This document shows, in pieces, positions 8,900 to 15,880 of a stretch of 64,000 nucleotides of DNA. Each line of letters opens with the position of its first letter. The stretch's first letter is position 1. Under the pieces are notes generated by a model. It did no database searches, had not been told where the DNA came from, and saw only the letters and a program-made list of their open reading frames with translations. The stretch lies in contig CABIXY010000006.1 in the NCBI GenBank assembly GCA_902362805.1, forward strand, positions 124,001-188,000, in the 5' to 3' direction. A program made the position numbers and the translations under genes. Source of the DNA: Eubacteriaceae bacterium (GTDB lineage: Bacteria; Bacillota; Clostridia; Peptostreptococcales; Anaerovoracaceae).

Positions 8900-9067
8900 A
8901 GGAATTGGAAGAAATCGACGAAATAGCGTAACCGGATGTTTGATCAATTTGATTATCTGACCAGCGCTTAGCCGCTGACTACATTTTGGGGCGTTAAATC
9001 ATAAGATCTCCCCAGAAAAAACTATTTGCATTACAAATTAAAGTGAGGACCATTAAGGAGAATGAGA
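8900..9067 (+). other. intergenic gap inside the dehydratase operon
   Basis: About 165 bp without an ORF. No convincing terminator or promoter was seen. An AAGGAG ribosome site (about 9055-9060) precedes the activase start. Confidence 0.5.
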
Positions 9068-9862
9068 ATGAACTATTTTGGCGGTTGTGACGCCGGAAGT
9101 ACCTATACAAAGAGTGTGATTATAGATGAAACCGGAGCGATCAAAGCTTCGGTAATCAACAAGAGCCGGATCAACCCAGTGCTCAGCGCCCGTGAGGCTT
9201 TGGACACTGCGGTTTCCCAGGTAGAGAATCTGAAAAGTGCAGAGGATTTGACGTATCTTGTAGGAACAGGCTATGGGCGCAACAAAGTGCCTTTTGCAGA
9301 TGAAAACATTTCGGAAATCAGCTGTCATGCCATGGGCGTACACGTGGTCAACCCGGAGGTTAAATCCATCATCGACATCGGCGGCCAAGATGTCAAGGGC
9401 ATTGCCATCGACACGGACGGAACAGTGTTGAACTTTGCCATGAACGACAAATGCGCCGCAGGAACCGGACGGTTTTTCGAGACTATGGCAAGGGCTTTTG
9501 AGTTGTCGCTGGACGAATTTTCAGAGTTGTCTTTGCAGGCAAAAAATGTGATCCCCATTACGGCGCAGTGTGCGGTCTTTGCCGAAAGTGAAGTCATCTC
9601 CCTGGCCGGAGAAGGCAAGCCCATGGAAGAAATTGCCGCCGGCATTCAGGTATCTGTTGCGAAGCGCTGTTTTGTCATGGCGAAGAAAGCAGGAGTCACG
9701 GATAGCGTGACTTTGACGGGAGGCTGTGCCAAAAACGGCGGTTTGAAGCAGGCAATTGAAAAAGTTCTCAAGGTCAGAGTAGTGGATTTGTCTGTGGATC
9801 CGCAGCTGATGGGAGCGCTAGGAGCCGCTGAGTTTGCGCGGCAGAAAGGAATGGCGTTATAA
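9068..9862 (+). CDS. 2-hydroxyacyl-CoA dehydratase activase (HgdC-like)
   Basis: ATP-hydrolysing [4Fe-4S] activator of the BadF/BadG/HgdC family, about 264 residues. It has the ASKHA phosphate loop GGCDAGSTYTKSV at the N-terminus, the second nucleotide motif IDIGGQDVKGI (about 102-112), the cluster ligands NDKCAAGTGRFFE (about 127-139) and ITAQCAVFAESE (about 163-174), and the TGGCAKNGG adenosine motif near 220. Two ATGs are possible; AAGGAG ends one base before the ATG at 9062 but seven before 9068, so 9068 is preferred. It feeds single electrons to the dehydratase subunits upstream. Its stop overlaps the next start (TAATG). Confidence 0.9.
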   Translation: MNYFGGCDAGSTYTKSVIIDETGAIKASVINKSRINPVLSAREALDTAVSQVENLKSAEDLTYLVGTGYGRNKVPFADENISEISCHAMGVHVVNPEVKSIIDIGGQDVKGIAIDTDGTVLNFAMNDKCAAGTGRFFETMARAFELSLDEFSELSLQAKNVIPITAQCAVFAESEVISLAGEGKPMEEIAAGIQVSVAKRCFVMAKKAGVTDSVTLTGGCAKNGGLKQAIEKVLKVRVVDLSVDPQLMGALGAAEFARQKGMAL

Positions 9863-10020
9863 TGTTAAAGATAATATTGATTATCGTCTGCGTGTTAGTC
9901 GCTTTGTTTTTGCTCAGTCTTCTAGTGTTTTTCTTTAATCTGGACATGAAGATGGCGGCAAAGCTGGGAGACCTGCTGGCGCCTCATTATGATAAGGTTA
10001 AACGAGACAGGATGGTCTGA
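9862..10020 (+). CDS. small single-pass membrane protein, 52 aa
   Basis: Short ORF translationally coupled to the activase (TAATG overlap). The first 30 residues are almost entirely hydrophobic (MLKIILIIVCVLVALFLLSL, then FF), followed by a soluble basic tail ending KVKRDRMV. The next gene begins 5 bp after its stop. It may anchor the complex to the membrane; no family was recognised. Confidence 0.65.
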   Translation: MLKIILIIVCVLVALFLLSLLVFFFNLDMKMAAKLGDLLAPHYDKVKRDRMV

Positions 10021-10025
10021 TTGCG

Positions 10026-10751
10026 ATGCGGTTATATGACAAATTGATTGCACAGGTGTTGCAGCTGATCGCCTCCAGTGGCGGGGATCAGCTAATGTGC
10101 GGCCAGTGCCGGGGGGAGGCCTGCCGTGACAGCGGAGAATTTGATCTGATCTTGAAATCTGATATGGCCTATGAGCTGGGCGGCGGGAGCCTTCCGGCAG
10201 TCAGCGGTCTCTTCTTCACCTCAGATCAAAGCTTTGTACCGGAGGATGAAATCTGGAGGCTGGGGGCGGATCTTTCTGAAATCACAGAGGATGTGCCCTA
10301 TGCCAGGCTGACGCTGATCCGTGTGGCAGAGGGTTGTTTTTCTGGCGAGGCGGAAGCCTATTCTGACCTGCGAAAAATGGAGTACACGCGATACCATGTC
10401 AACCCGGAGGGCTACATGATGCGGATTTCTACGGCAAGTGAGCGGGAGCCGGTGCGCATCAGCCGCAAAGCGCTGAATCAGGGACTTTCCCTTGAAAAAG
10501 CGGGGCGGTCTTTCATCAAAGGCTATCACAGCCACCCAAAGGTAGAGGCGGTGAAGCTGATTTTTGTGACGGCGGCGGATTTTCCCTATGAGCAGCTTGC
10601 GAAGCTGGCACACCAGGGAGAGCAAATTACCAAGTCGATGAACCACATTTTTAATAACCTGGTCATGGATTGTTCTGCCTGCAACTTGAAGCCAGTCTGC
10701 GACGAGGTGGAAGGGCTGCGGGAACTGCACCAGGCGGCATTGACGAAATAA
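10026..10751 (+). CDS. unrecognised Cys-rich protein of the dehydratase operon
   Basis: A 241-residue soluble protein. An N-terminal CGQCRGEAC motif (about 25-33) and a C-terminal CSACNLKPVCDEVEGLRELH segment (about 215-234) look like iron-sulfur or metal sites. The middle carries LTLIRVAEGCFSGEAEAYSDL and MEYTRYHVNPEGYMMRIS. From memory the tail resembles segments seen in CO dehydrogenase/acetyl-CoA synthase beta-related (CdhC-like) proteins, which would fit the CooC-like ATPase at the head of the operon. This was not checked and should be read as a hint only. It is the last gene before a strong terminator. Confidence 0.55.
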   Translation: MRLYDKLIAQVLQLIASSGGDQLMCGQCRGEACRDSGEFDLILKSDMAYELGGGSLPAVSGLFFTSDQSFVPEDEIWRLGADLSEITEDVPYARLTLIRVAEGCFSGEAEAYSDLRKMEYTRYHVNPEGYMMRISTASEREPVRISRKALNQGLSLEKAGRSFIKGYHSHPKVEAVKLIFVTAADFPYEQLAKLAHQGEQITKSMNHIFNNLVMDCSACNLKPVCDEVEGLRELHQAALTK

Positions 10752-10762
10752 AAAACGTGGAG

Positions 10763-10803
10763 CGGAGGGAAATTGATCTTATTCAATTTTCACTCCGTTT
10801 TTT
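10763..10803 (+). terminator. rho-independent terminator of the dehydratase operon
   Basis: The stem pairs CGGAG-GAAATTGA with TCAATTTTC-CTCCG and is followed by TTTTTT; it lies just after the Cys-rich protein gene. Confidence 0.85.
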
Positions 10804-10843
10804 AGTTGTATGGACGAAATTATGGCAGAGGGCGCGTAGACAA

Positions 10844-10904
10844 TTCTTAAGAATTCTTAAATATGTTGCCTATATATTGACTGAATGAAATTATAAGATA
10901 AAAT
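10844..10904 (+). promoter_or_regulatory. TTCTTAA repeat plus sigma-A promoter
   Basis: TTCTTAA occurs twice at 10-bp spacing (10844-10850 and 10854-10860), then TTGACT (10877-10882), a 16-bp spacer and TAAAAT (10899-10904). It drives the small membrane protein cluster starting at 10938. Confidence 0.6.
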
Positions 10905-10937
10905 GTAGACAGAAAGAGTTAGAGGGGAGGAGAAAAC

Positions 10938-11120
10938 ATGATGATAAAGAAGGTTTTTGCTGTTCTAACTTTTGCTACGTTAATTATTAACGTCTTGGCA
11001 ATAGGTTATTTGTATTTGTTTAGCAATTATATAGCAGATGAGTTGCTCGCAAGACTTCTGCCGCTGTCAATACTTAGCAGTGGATGCTTTATTGCCTTCT
11101 CGCGCCTATTTAAGGACTGA
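10938..11120 (+). CDS. small membrane protein, 60 aa
   Basis: Unrecognised hydrophobic protein with two transmembrane segments (about 5-29 and 38-56). It starts at tandem ATG codons after an AGAGGGGAGGAG ribosome site. It is first in a run of small membrane genes behind the TTCTTAA promoter. Confidence 0.6.
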   Translation: MMIKKVFAVLTFATLIINVLAIGYLYLFSNYIADELLARLLPLSILSSGCFIAFSRLFKD

Positions 11121-11137
11121 AAGGAAAAGATAACATT

Positions 11138-11263
11138 ATGACTATATTACCAGCTTTATTGATGATAATTTCGTATTTGATTAAGGCAGCAATTGGGTTT
11201 GCTATTATTGCAACACCGATTTTGCTGTACAAGATTTATCAGTTACTTCGGGGAAGAGTGTAG
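11138..11263 (+). CDS. small membrane protein, 41 aa
   Basis: Very short ORF with an AAAGGAAAAG ribosome site. It encodes one long hydrophobic helix (MTILPALLMIISYLIKAAIG onwards) and a basic tail (YKIYQLLRGRV). It sits between two membrane genes of the same orientation. It could be a small toxin-like or accessory membrane peptide; no family was recognised. Confidence 0.5.
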   Translation: MTILPALLMIISYLIKAAIGFAIIATPILLYKIYQLLRGRV

Positions 11264-11282
11264 AAGATACGGAGGAGAGCGT

Positions 11283-11735
11283 ATGGTAGTGAATCTTGGC
11301 ATTGACAAGGAAAAAGTGATTGCGCGTACTTTCAAAATCGTATTTATTTTGATGCTTTGCTCCAGCCTTCTGCCGTGGTTCGACCGAGGGGCGAATGCGC
11401 CTCTTTTCTGGGGATTTGAGGTTGTGATGGAGCATTACTTGTGGATACCCTTTGTTGTCCTAATCCTGTTCATTTGGGCGTGGGGTGACAAGCCGAAGCG
11501 GTGGTATGCTATCTTGGGAGAAGCCGCCTTTGCAGGAGCCCTAGGGATATACATCTATTCCGTCCTCTATTTCAAAAGGTACCTATGGACCATCTATGAA
11601 CCTGATACCGCCATGGATTTACATTTCGGCTTATCCAGTGCAATGATAACATTTTGGCTATCGGCATTCCTGGCAGCGGCAGCGTTTGTGCTTTTTCAGT
11701 TCTATCTTTACAGCAAAATGAAATCGGAGAAATAG
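11283..11735 (+). CDS. integral membrane protein, 150 aa
   Basis: Unrecognised four-helix membrane protein. The start is ATG 11283 after CGGAGGAGAGCGT; the upstream extension to 11193 overlaps the previous small gene and lacks a ribosome site. Hydrophobic stretches are about 15-33, 47-64, 72-92 and 115-140. The next gene starts 1 bp after its stop. Confidence 0.6.
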   Translation: MVVNLGIDKEKVIARTFKIVFILMLCSSLLPWFDRGANAPLFWGFEVVMEHYLWIPFVVLILFIWAWGDKPKRWYAILGEAAFAGALGIYIYSVLYFKRYLWTIYEPDTAMDLHFGLSSAMITFWLSAFLAAAAFVLFQFYLYSKMKSEK

Positions 11736-11736
11736 T

Positions 11737-12120
11737 ATGAGAAGAATTTTGAAAAACCCTCTTTTGCCTCTATTACTGGCTGTATGCATATGTGTAATCT
11801 TTGGGGTGTTTATGTCTGGCGACCCTTTCCCGGCAAAGGAGATATACGGATATAAACCGCTGGTCTATATCAATGATCGAGTTTATGGCGAGATCGGTAT
11901 TGTCGAAACTTCACCTCCTGAAGGGTTCAAGCTGGCGGGGACGGTAAAAGAGAAGGTGTCGAGTTTGGAGCCCATGGTGGAGAGAAATTTCACTGCCAAT
12001 ATGCTAGATGCCGGCACAGAGATTTTTACCAGCGAAGAGAATCTGGAGGAAATCTATATAAAATTGGAGGAGTCAAAGTACAGTAAATATATACATCATG
12101 TCGAGGAAGACTCTGATTAA
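11737..12120 (+). CDS. membrane-anchored protein, 127 aa
   Basis: One N-terminal signal anchor (about 8-28), then a soluble domain containing YKPLVYINDRVYGE. It follows the previous stop by one base. Its last 22 codons and the bases after them recur almost identically at 13176-13246, showing that this locus was partly duplicated. Function unknown. Confidence 0.6.
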   Translation: MRRILKNPLLPLLLAVCICVIFGVFMSGDPFPAKEIYGYKPLVYINDRVYGEIGIVETSPPEGFKLAGTVKEKVSSLEPMVERNFTANMLDAGTEIFTSEENLEEIYIKLEESKYSKYIHHVEEDSD

Positions 12121-12146
12121 ATAATAGGAAGGATGAGGGTATAGGG

Positions 12147-12281
12147 ATGACAGAGAGAAGAAAGCTATTTTTGGTTTGCGGTGTGACCTCAATATTGATT
12201 TTGCTTTTCGGCATTTGTTTCTCCAAGAATGCAGGAGAAATATACGGGAGAGGGGTATACATTGGGCGTTCCTTACAATAA
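12147..12281 (+). pseudogene. truncated copy of the 13273 membrane protein
   Basis: The first 31 codons match the 132-aa protein at 13273 nearly exactly (RRKLFLVCGVTSILILLFG, then FSKNAGE). The match ends at GAAA where repeat element copy 1 begins (about 12241), and the frame then runs to a stop inside the element at 12281. The rest of the gene is missing. Confidence 0.75.
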
Positions 12282-12561
12282 AGTTAGGCTTTTTGATGCT
12301 GTCCCAAAGGTTTCGCGTAACGCTGCGGCGATGTCAGACGTCATAAACCGCCATATACCTATTAGATAAAACCTGATTCCTAACAAAATCCACGAATATG
12401 CTGCTCTCGGTTACTATTGTGGACTGTAGACAGACTTTTTAACAGAGAAATTGATAGGAAAAGTAACCGAAATCAGATATACCCCCTTCTAGAGACTTCT
12501 GGCAGTAATCGAGTTACGCGAGAATAGGCTGATAAGTCCAAAAAGCATAATGTTATTGTAA
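12241..12561 (+). ncRNA. structured repeat element, copy 1 (candidate ncRNA or MITE)
   Basis: About 320 bp without an ORF, shared with 14522-15056 and 24484-24795. Its ends are inverted: TTACAATAAAGTTAGGC at 12273 pairs with the segment ending in GTTATTGTAA at 12561. Inside are CGCGTAAC (12314) with GTTACGCG (12513), and CGGTTACT (12408) with AGTAACCG (12462). GGGGTATA (12252) lies outside the terminal stem and is complementary to TATACCCC (12478), a possible pseudoknot. It truncates the gene at 12147. Confidence 0.65.
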
Positions 12562-12572
12562 CAGGATGCTAT

Positions 12573-12622
12573 CTCAAGGTAGTTTTTTTCAGTCATAGGT
12601 GATAACTATAAAAAAGGATGAG
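12573..12622 (+). pseudogene. 3' remnant of the 54-aa membrane gene found at 15100
   Basis: These bases align, with small indels that break the frame, to the end of the small gene at 15100-15264 (CATAGGTGATAACTATAA against CTATAGGTGATAAATATAA). In both places the sequence lies just right of a structured element, which suggests recombination or deletion between copies. Confidence 0.55.
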
Positions 12623-12675
12623 GTCGAGCAGCATATGTACCGAATTCCAATGGAAAACCTTTACAGGAGGCTTAT

Positions 12676-13164
12676 ATGAAGAGAAAACATATTATAATTA
12701 TATGCGTGTTATTTGTTGTCTGCCTGCTGGGTATTTTGAATTTTGCAAACTACAGGGAGAATAAGGCCAAAGAGGCTTATAATGAATGTGCAATGGCAGC
12801 AAAAGAAGCGTATTATGAGTTCTATCATGAAGCGACAGCGGTCATAGAGGGCAATCCCGTGACCTATAGAGAGATAACGGCTTCTTATGTGAGCCTGCAA
12901 ATTGAGCTTAATGGTTGGGCAAGACCTTTCTATGAGTTTGCATCAGAAAGTAAATTGCCATTTACTGATAAGAGCGGTGTGAGGGATGAGTCGTCAACGA
13001 TAGTCGATTTGTACTTGAGAATCGAAAGTCTTTACTATGACATTGGTGAAGCGTATTTTTTAAATGGTATACCTGGAAATTCGAAAAAGACTGGTGCTCA
13101 GTTAAAGAAGATTCTTGGAGATACGAAAGACGATATAGATCTGATTTGTCGGACCTTCGATTAG
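12676..13164 (+). CDS. membrane-anchored protein, 162 aa
   Basis: Unrecognised protein with an N-terminal hydrophobic anchor (about 5-24) and an alpha-helical extracytoplasmic domain rich in Tyr, Glu and Lys. It starts at ATG 12676 after ACAGGAGGCTT. The anchor is poor in small residues and lacks a lipobox. It lies between two duplicated gene fragments. Confidence 0.6.
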   Translation: MKRKHIIIICVLFVVCLLGILNFANYRENKAKEAYNECAMAAKEAYYEFYHEATAVIEGNPVTYREITASYVSLQIELNGWARPFYEFASESKLPFTDKSGVRDESSTIVDLYLRIESLYYDIGEAYFLNGIPGNSKKTGAQLKKILGDTKDDIDLICRTFD

Positions 13165-13172
13165 GAAAAATA

Positions 13173-13246
13173 ACGAAATCCATATAAAACTGGAAGAGTC
13201 AAAGTACAGTAAATATATACATCATGTCGAGGAGGACTTTGATTGA
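13173..13246 (+). pseudogene. 3' fragment duplicated from the 11737 gene
   Basis: The bases encode KLEESKYSKYIHHVEED followed by FD and a stop, almost identical to the C-terminus of the protein at 11737-12120. No start or 5' part is present. Directly after it comes the full copy of the gene truncated at 12147, so the same junction exists twice. Confidence 0.7.
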
Positions 13247-13272
13247 ATGATAGGAAGGAAGAAGGTGTAGAG

Positions 13273-13671
13273 ATGCCAGAGAGAAGGAAATTATTTTTGG
13301 TTTGCGGTGTGACCTCAATATTGATTTTGCTTTTCGGTGTTTGTTTCTCCAAGAATGCAGGAGAAAATATCCTCAGAGATTTGATTTCAGCAGGGGAGCT
13401 AAATAAGGAATACTTGTCTGGCGAAGGTTGGTTTTACGATTACAGCAGTCTTGATGCGCACCATGTCGCTACAGGCCTGTTTATCATTGGATTTTATCTG
13501 TGCAGGTATTTGCGTGAAAACAGCAAGCGGTTCGCGATATTGCTACTATGCTTATATGTAGGTGCGGAGCTCATCATCATCGCAAAATTTCTAAGTTTTG
13601 CTATGCTTATCGGACTGCCCATGTTGTTCATCTGTTTTGCAGCCGCAGCCACGTTTAAGTTCTGCAGGTAA
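13273..13671 (+). CDS. integral membrane protein, 132 aa
   Basis: Unrecognised four-helix membrane protein (about 6-24, 64-82, 88-106 and 110-130). ATG 13273 is preferred over the TTG at 13243 because the truncated paralogue at 12147 starts at the same codon and that upstream segment belongs to the duplicated fragment. It is followed after 17 bp by the next gene. Confidence 0.6.
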   Translation: MPERRKLFLVCGVTSILILLFGVCFSKNAGENILRDLISAGELNKEYLSGEGWFYDYSSLDAHHVATGLFIIGFYLCRYLRENSKRFAILLLCLYVGAELIIIAKFLSFAMLIGLPMLFICFAAAATFKFCR

Positions 13672-13688
13672 GGGAAGAGGTGACGCAA

Positions 13689-14072
13689 ATGAAAAGAAGA
13701 AAACTGTACATCGGACTTGCAATAGGGCTTTCCCTTGTGCTGACCTTTGCAGGGGGGTGCATGTACTGGCAGGCTCACCAAGGAGACGTGAAAAGCATCA
13801 TTTTTCTCAATCCAATGCAGGAAGCAGCACTTTCAAAAGACGATTTTGTCGCGTTTGAAAAATTGGTCAGTTCTGTAGAAAAAACCGGCATGCGAATTGA
13901 GAATCCAGAAATGCGTGCTGGCTCATATAGCTATAGTATTATATACAGGAATGGAAAAGAAAAGGATATTGGAATCAATGCAGTTTACTGCTATATTAAC
14001 GGAACGTGTTACGCTTCATCTCAGGAGCTTTGTGACCAGTTCATAACTTTCTTTGAAGATGATCTGAAGTGA
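13689..14072 (+). CDS. probable lipoprotein or membrane-anchored protein, 127 aa
   Basis: The N-terminus is basic then hydrophobic, ending in TFAGGC (possible lipobox). The C-terminal half contains MRAGSYSYSIIYRNG, a segment that recurs in the chimeric gene at 15422. The start is ATG 13689 behind AGAGGTG. Function unknown. Confidence 0.55.
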   Translation: MKRRKLYIGLAIGLSLVLTFAGGCMYWQAHQGDVKSIIFLNPMQEAALSKDDFVAFEKLVSSVEKTGMRIENPEMRAGSYSYSIIYRNGKEKDIGINAVYCYINGTCYASSQELCDQFITFFEDDLK

Positions 14073-14521
14073 ATGTTCTATCAGACAGGCATTAGCAGAG
14101 CACGTTCTGGGAAAGTATAAACCTATGTACGTACTGATAGCCATATGCGGCAGGTCTCTCCATGGTGTTTTTATGTTTTTGCGGATTGTTTGTTCAATCT
14201 GACATAACATCCTTCTGCAAATCGGGGTCTGAAGAAGCAAAGTCGTTCGAGGCAATTACTTTTGAAGCGAATTTACACCGAAAAAAGGGTTACAAAGTCA
14301 TAGGAAAATAACAAAAGGTGCGATTTTTACAAAAGAATGCAGATTATCACCCCCTTACAGAGGTAGAATGCTGCCTGTCTTAAGGCTTTCGGCACGAGGT
14401 TTTATGTCAAATCAAAAAAATACTTTCAAAAACATAAAAACATCGTGAGTGTCATGTCTAATTAGTGTGATGCACTTTTGAAAAGTTTATAATCGTATAT
14501 CATGGGATTGTTTGGCGCGAT
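14073..14521. other. gene-free stretch, low information
   Basis: About 450 bp of AT-rich sequence without a credible ORF. A short ATTATCACCCCCTTACAGAGG around 14343-14365 is faintly like the conserved CCCCC region of the structured element, but no matching stems were found. Confidence 0.4.
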
Positions 14522-15056
14522 GTATACGGGGGGAGGTATGTGCCATGCCTTTTATATAACATAGGAAATATCGTTCAAAGGACGTATTTCCGTATGTTTC
14601 ATCGTTCGCTTTGCTCACTCCTCCAGTCGCTAACGCTCCTTTCGCTGTCCGTTTCACCTAGCCAGCTAAAGCTGGGGCGAAAAGGCAAAGAACGTACCTT
14701 GCGAAGAGTCGCCCCTTATGGGCGACATGTGGAAATAGGAATCTTGGATTCCGTCATTTCCACGTTTTTTACAATAAAGTTAGGTTTTCTGATGTTTTTC
14801 TAGACATCTGGCGTGACGTTGTGGTGGTATCAGATGCCATATCTCGCCATGCGCCTTGAAATAGAACCATATTCCTGACAAAATTCACAAATATGGTTCT
14901 TTCGGTTACCTTTATGGATTGCAAAGGACTTTTAAAGCAGGAAAATTAAAAGGAAAAGTAACCGAAATCAGATATACCCCCTTCTGGAGTCTTCTAGCAG
15001 TAATTGGGTTACGCGAGAATAGGTAGATATGTCCAAAAAGCATAACGTTATTGTAA
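14522..15056 (+). ncRNA. structured repeat element, copy 2 (interrupted)
   Basis: Same element as copy 1. The terminal inverted repeat runs from TTACAATAAAGTTAGG (14769) to GTTATTGTAA (ends 15056). The internal GGTTACC/AAAGTAACC hairpin, the segment GAAATCAGATATACCCCC and GTTACGCGAG are retained. The left G-rich arm (GGGAGGTAT, about 14531) is pushed about 240 bp away from the body by inserted sequence that includes GC-rich element copy C and a palindromic GGAAATAGGAA...ATTTCC stretch. Confidence 0.6.
14605..14683 (-). mobile_element. GC-rich ~80-bp miniature element, copy C
   Basis: On the minus strand this reads GCCCCAGCTTTAGCTGGCT, then GAAACGGACAGCGAAAGGAG, then GACTGGAGGAGTGAG, closely matching copy B at 24985 and more loosely copy A at 5199. 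It lies inside the left arm of structured element copy 2. Confidence 0.65.
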
Positions 15057-15099
15057 CAGGATGTCATCCCATTATAGTGGCTTATGAGGAGGAGCAGGA

Positions 15100-15264
15100 A
15101 TGATGAACAAAAAAGTTTGGATTTATAAGGGACTTTCGATGATGGCAGCAACAGGCGCTGTGATTTACGGTGCCAGCCATAAGATAGAGGTAGTTGCTTT
15201 ATTTGCAGTCTTAGCAGTACTTTTTTCGGCTATAGGTGATAAATATAAGAAGGATAAGTCGTAA
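15100..15264 (+). CDS. small membrane protein, 54 aa
   Basis: A strong AGGAGG site 7 bp before the ATG at 15100. Two hydrophobic segments (about 10-25 and 29-45) are followed by a charged tail (DKYKKDKS). A degraded copy of its 3' end is at 12573. Function unknown. Confidence 0.6.
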   Translation: MMNKKVWIYKGLSMMAATGAVIYGASHKIEVVALFAVLAVLFSAIGDKYKKDKS

Positions 15265-15421
15265 CCTGGCTATTTGCTGTAAAATATTAATTTTTGTGTA
15301 ATGCAATGCTTGTATCATTTGATGGAGGGGTCTGAGTATAAGCTTTGGGAGTACGATGAAGGAAATGGGAACTAAGTATATTACATTACAAAAGTAAATG
15401 TATTTTGAGGAGGTGTTTATT

Positions 15422-15745
15422 TTGGAAAGATTAAAACAAGTAGCAATAGCAATTTTAAGTTCTCTGTTTCTTATGACAATAGGATTATTATTACTTGCAC
15501 CAATTTTGGGTATGTTGTTTAATGATGAATTAGCCATAATGATTTCCACTACATTTATGGTCATGGTATTAATTACTTATGATATTGTAAGTAAAAGTAA
15601 ATCTCTTTCTACAAAAATGCGTGCTGGCTCATATGGTTACAGAATCAAATATAGGGAAGGTGAGGTTATTATGAACAGCGAAAAGTTTCCAGGAATTCCT
15701 ACTAAAGAGTATCTGGATTTATTGAATCCTTCTTTCCTGGTATAG
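15422..15745 (+). CDS. chimeric small membrane protein, 107 aa
   Basis: A TTG start at 15422 is preferred because GAGGAGGTG ends 7 bp before it. Two N-terminal membrane helices (about 5-27 and 33-53) are followed by KMRAGSYGYRIKYREGE, which matches the C-terminal part of the 13689 protein at nucleotide level. The gene seems to be a fusion of an unrelated membrane N-terminus with a duplicated fragment. Function unknown. Confidence 0.5.
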   Translation: MERLKQVAIAILSSLFLMTIGLLLLAPILGMLFNDELAIMISTTFMVMVLITYDIVSKSKSLSTKMRAGSYGYRIKYREGEVIMNSEKFPGIPTKEYLDLLNPSFLV

Positions 15746-15748
15746 AAA

Positions 15749-15765
15749 ATCTTAGTAATTCTTAA
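15749..15765 (+). promoter_or_regulatory. imperfect TTCTTAA-type direct repeat
   Basis: ATCTTAG and TTCTTAA are 10 bp apart upstream of the ECF sigma gene; a TTGACT follows at about 15782. It is weaker than the sites at 2577 and 10844. Confidence 0.3.
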
Positions 15766-15880
15766 TTTTCTATCACCTCCGTTGACTCAGCGCGAGTAAT
15801 AAGATGGAATAAATTCTGAATTATTTTTGTAATTATTGAAACATTTTTAGAGAAAGAGTACCTTTCTTTATAGGTGGACT

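Noticed and set aside
14343..14365. Fourth copy of the structured element
   Set aside because: Only a short CCCCC-containing stretch resembles the conserved segment; the terminal and internal stems could not be found.
14540..14803. 87-codon plus-strand frame
   Set aside because: It runs through GC-rich element copy C and element sequence; it has no ribosome site and no conserved protein character.
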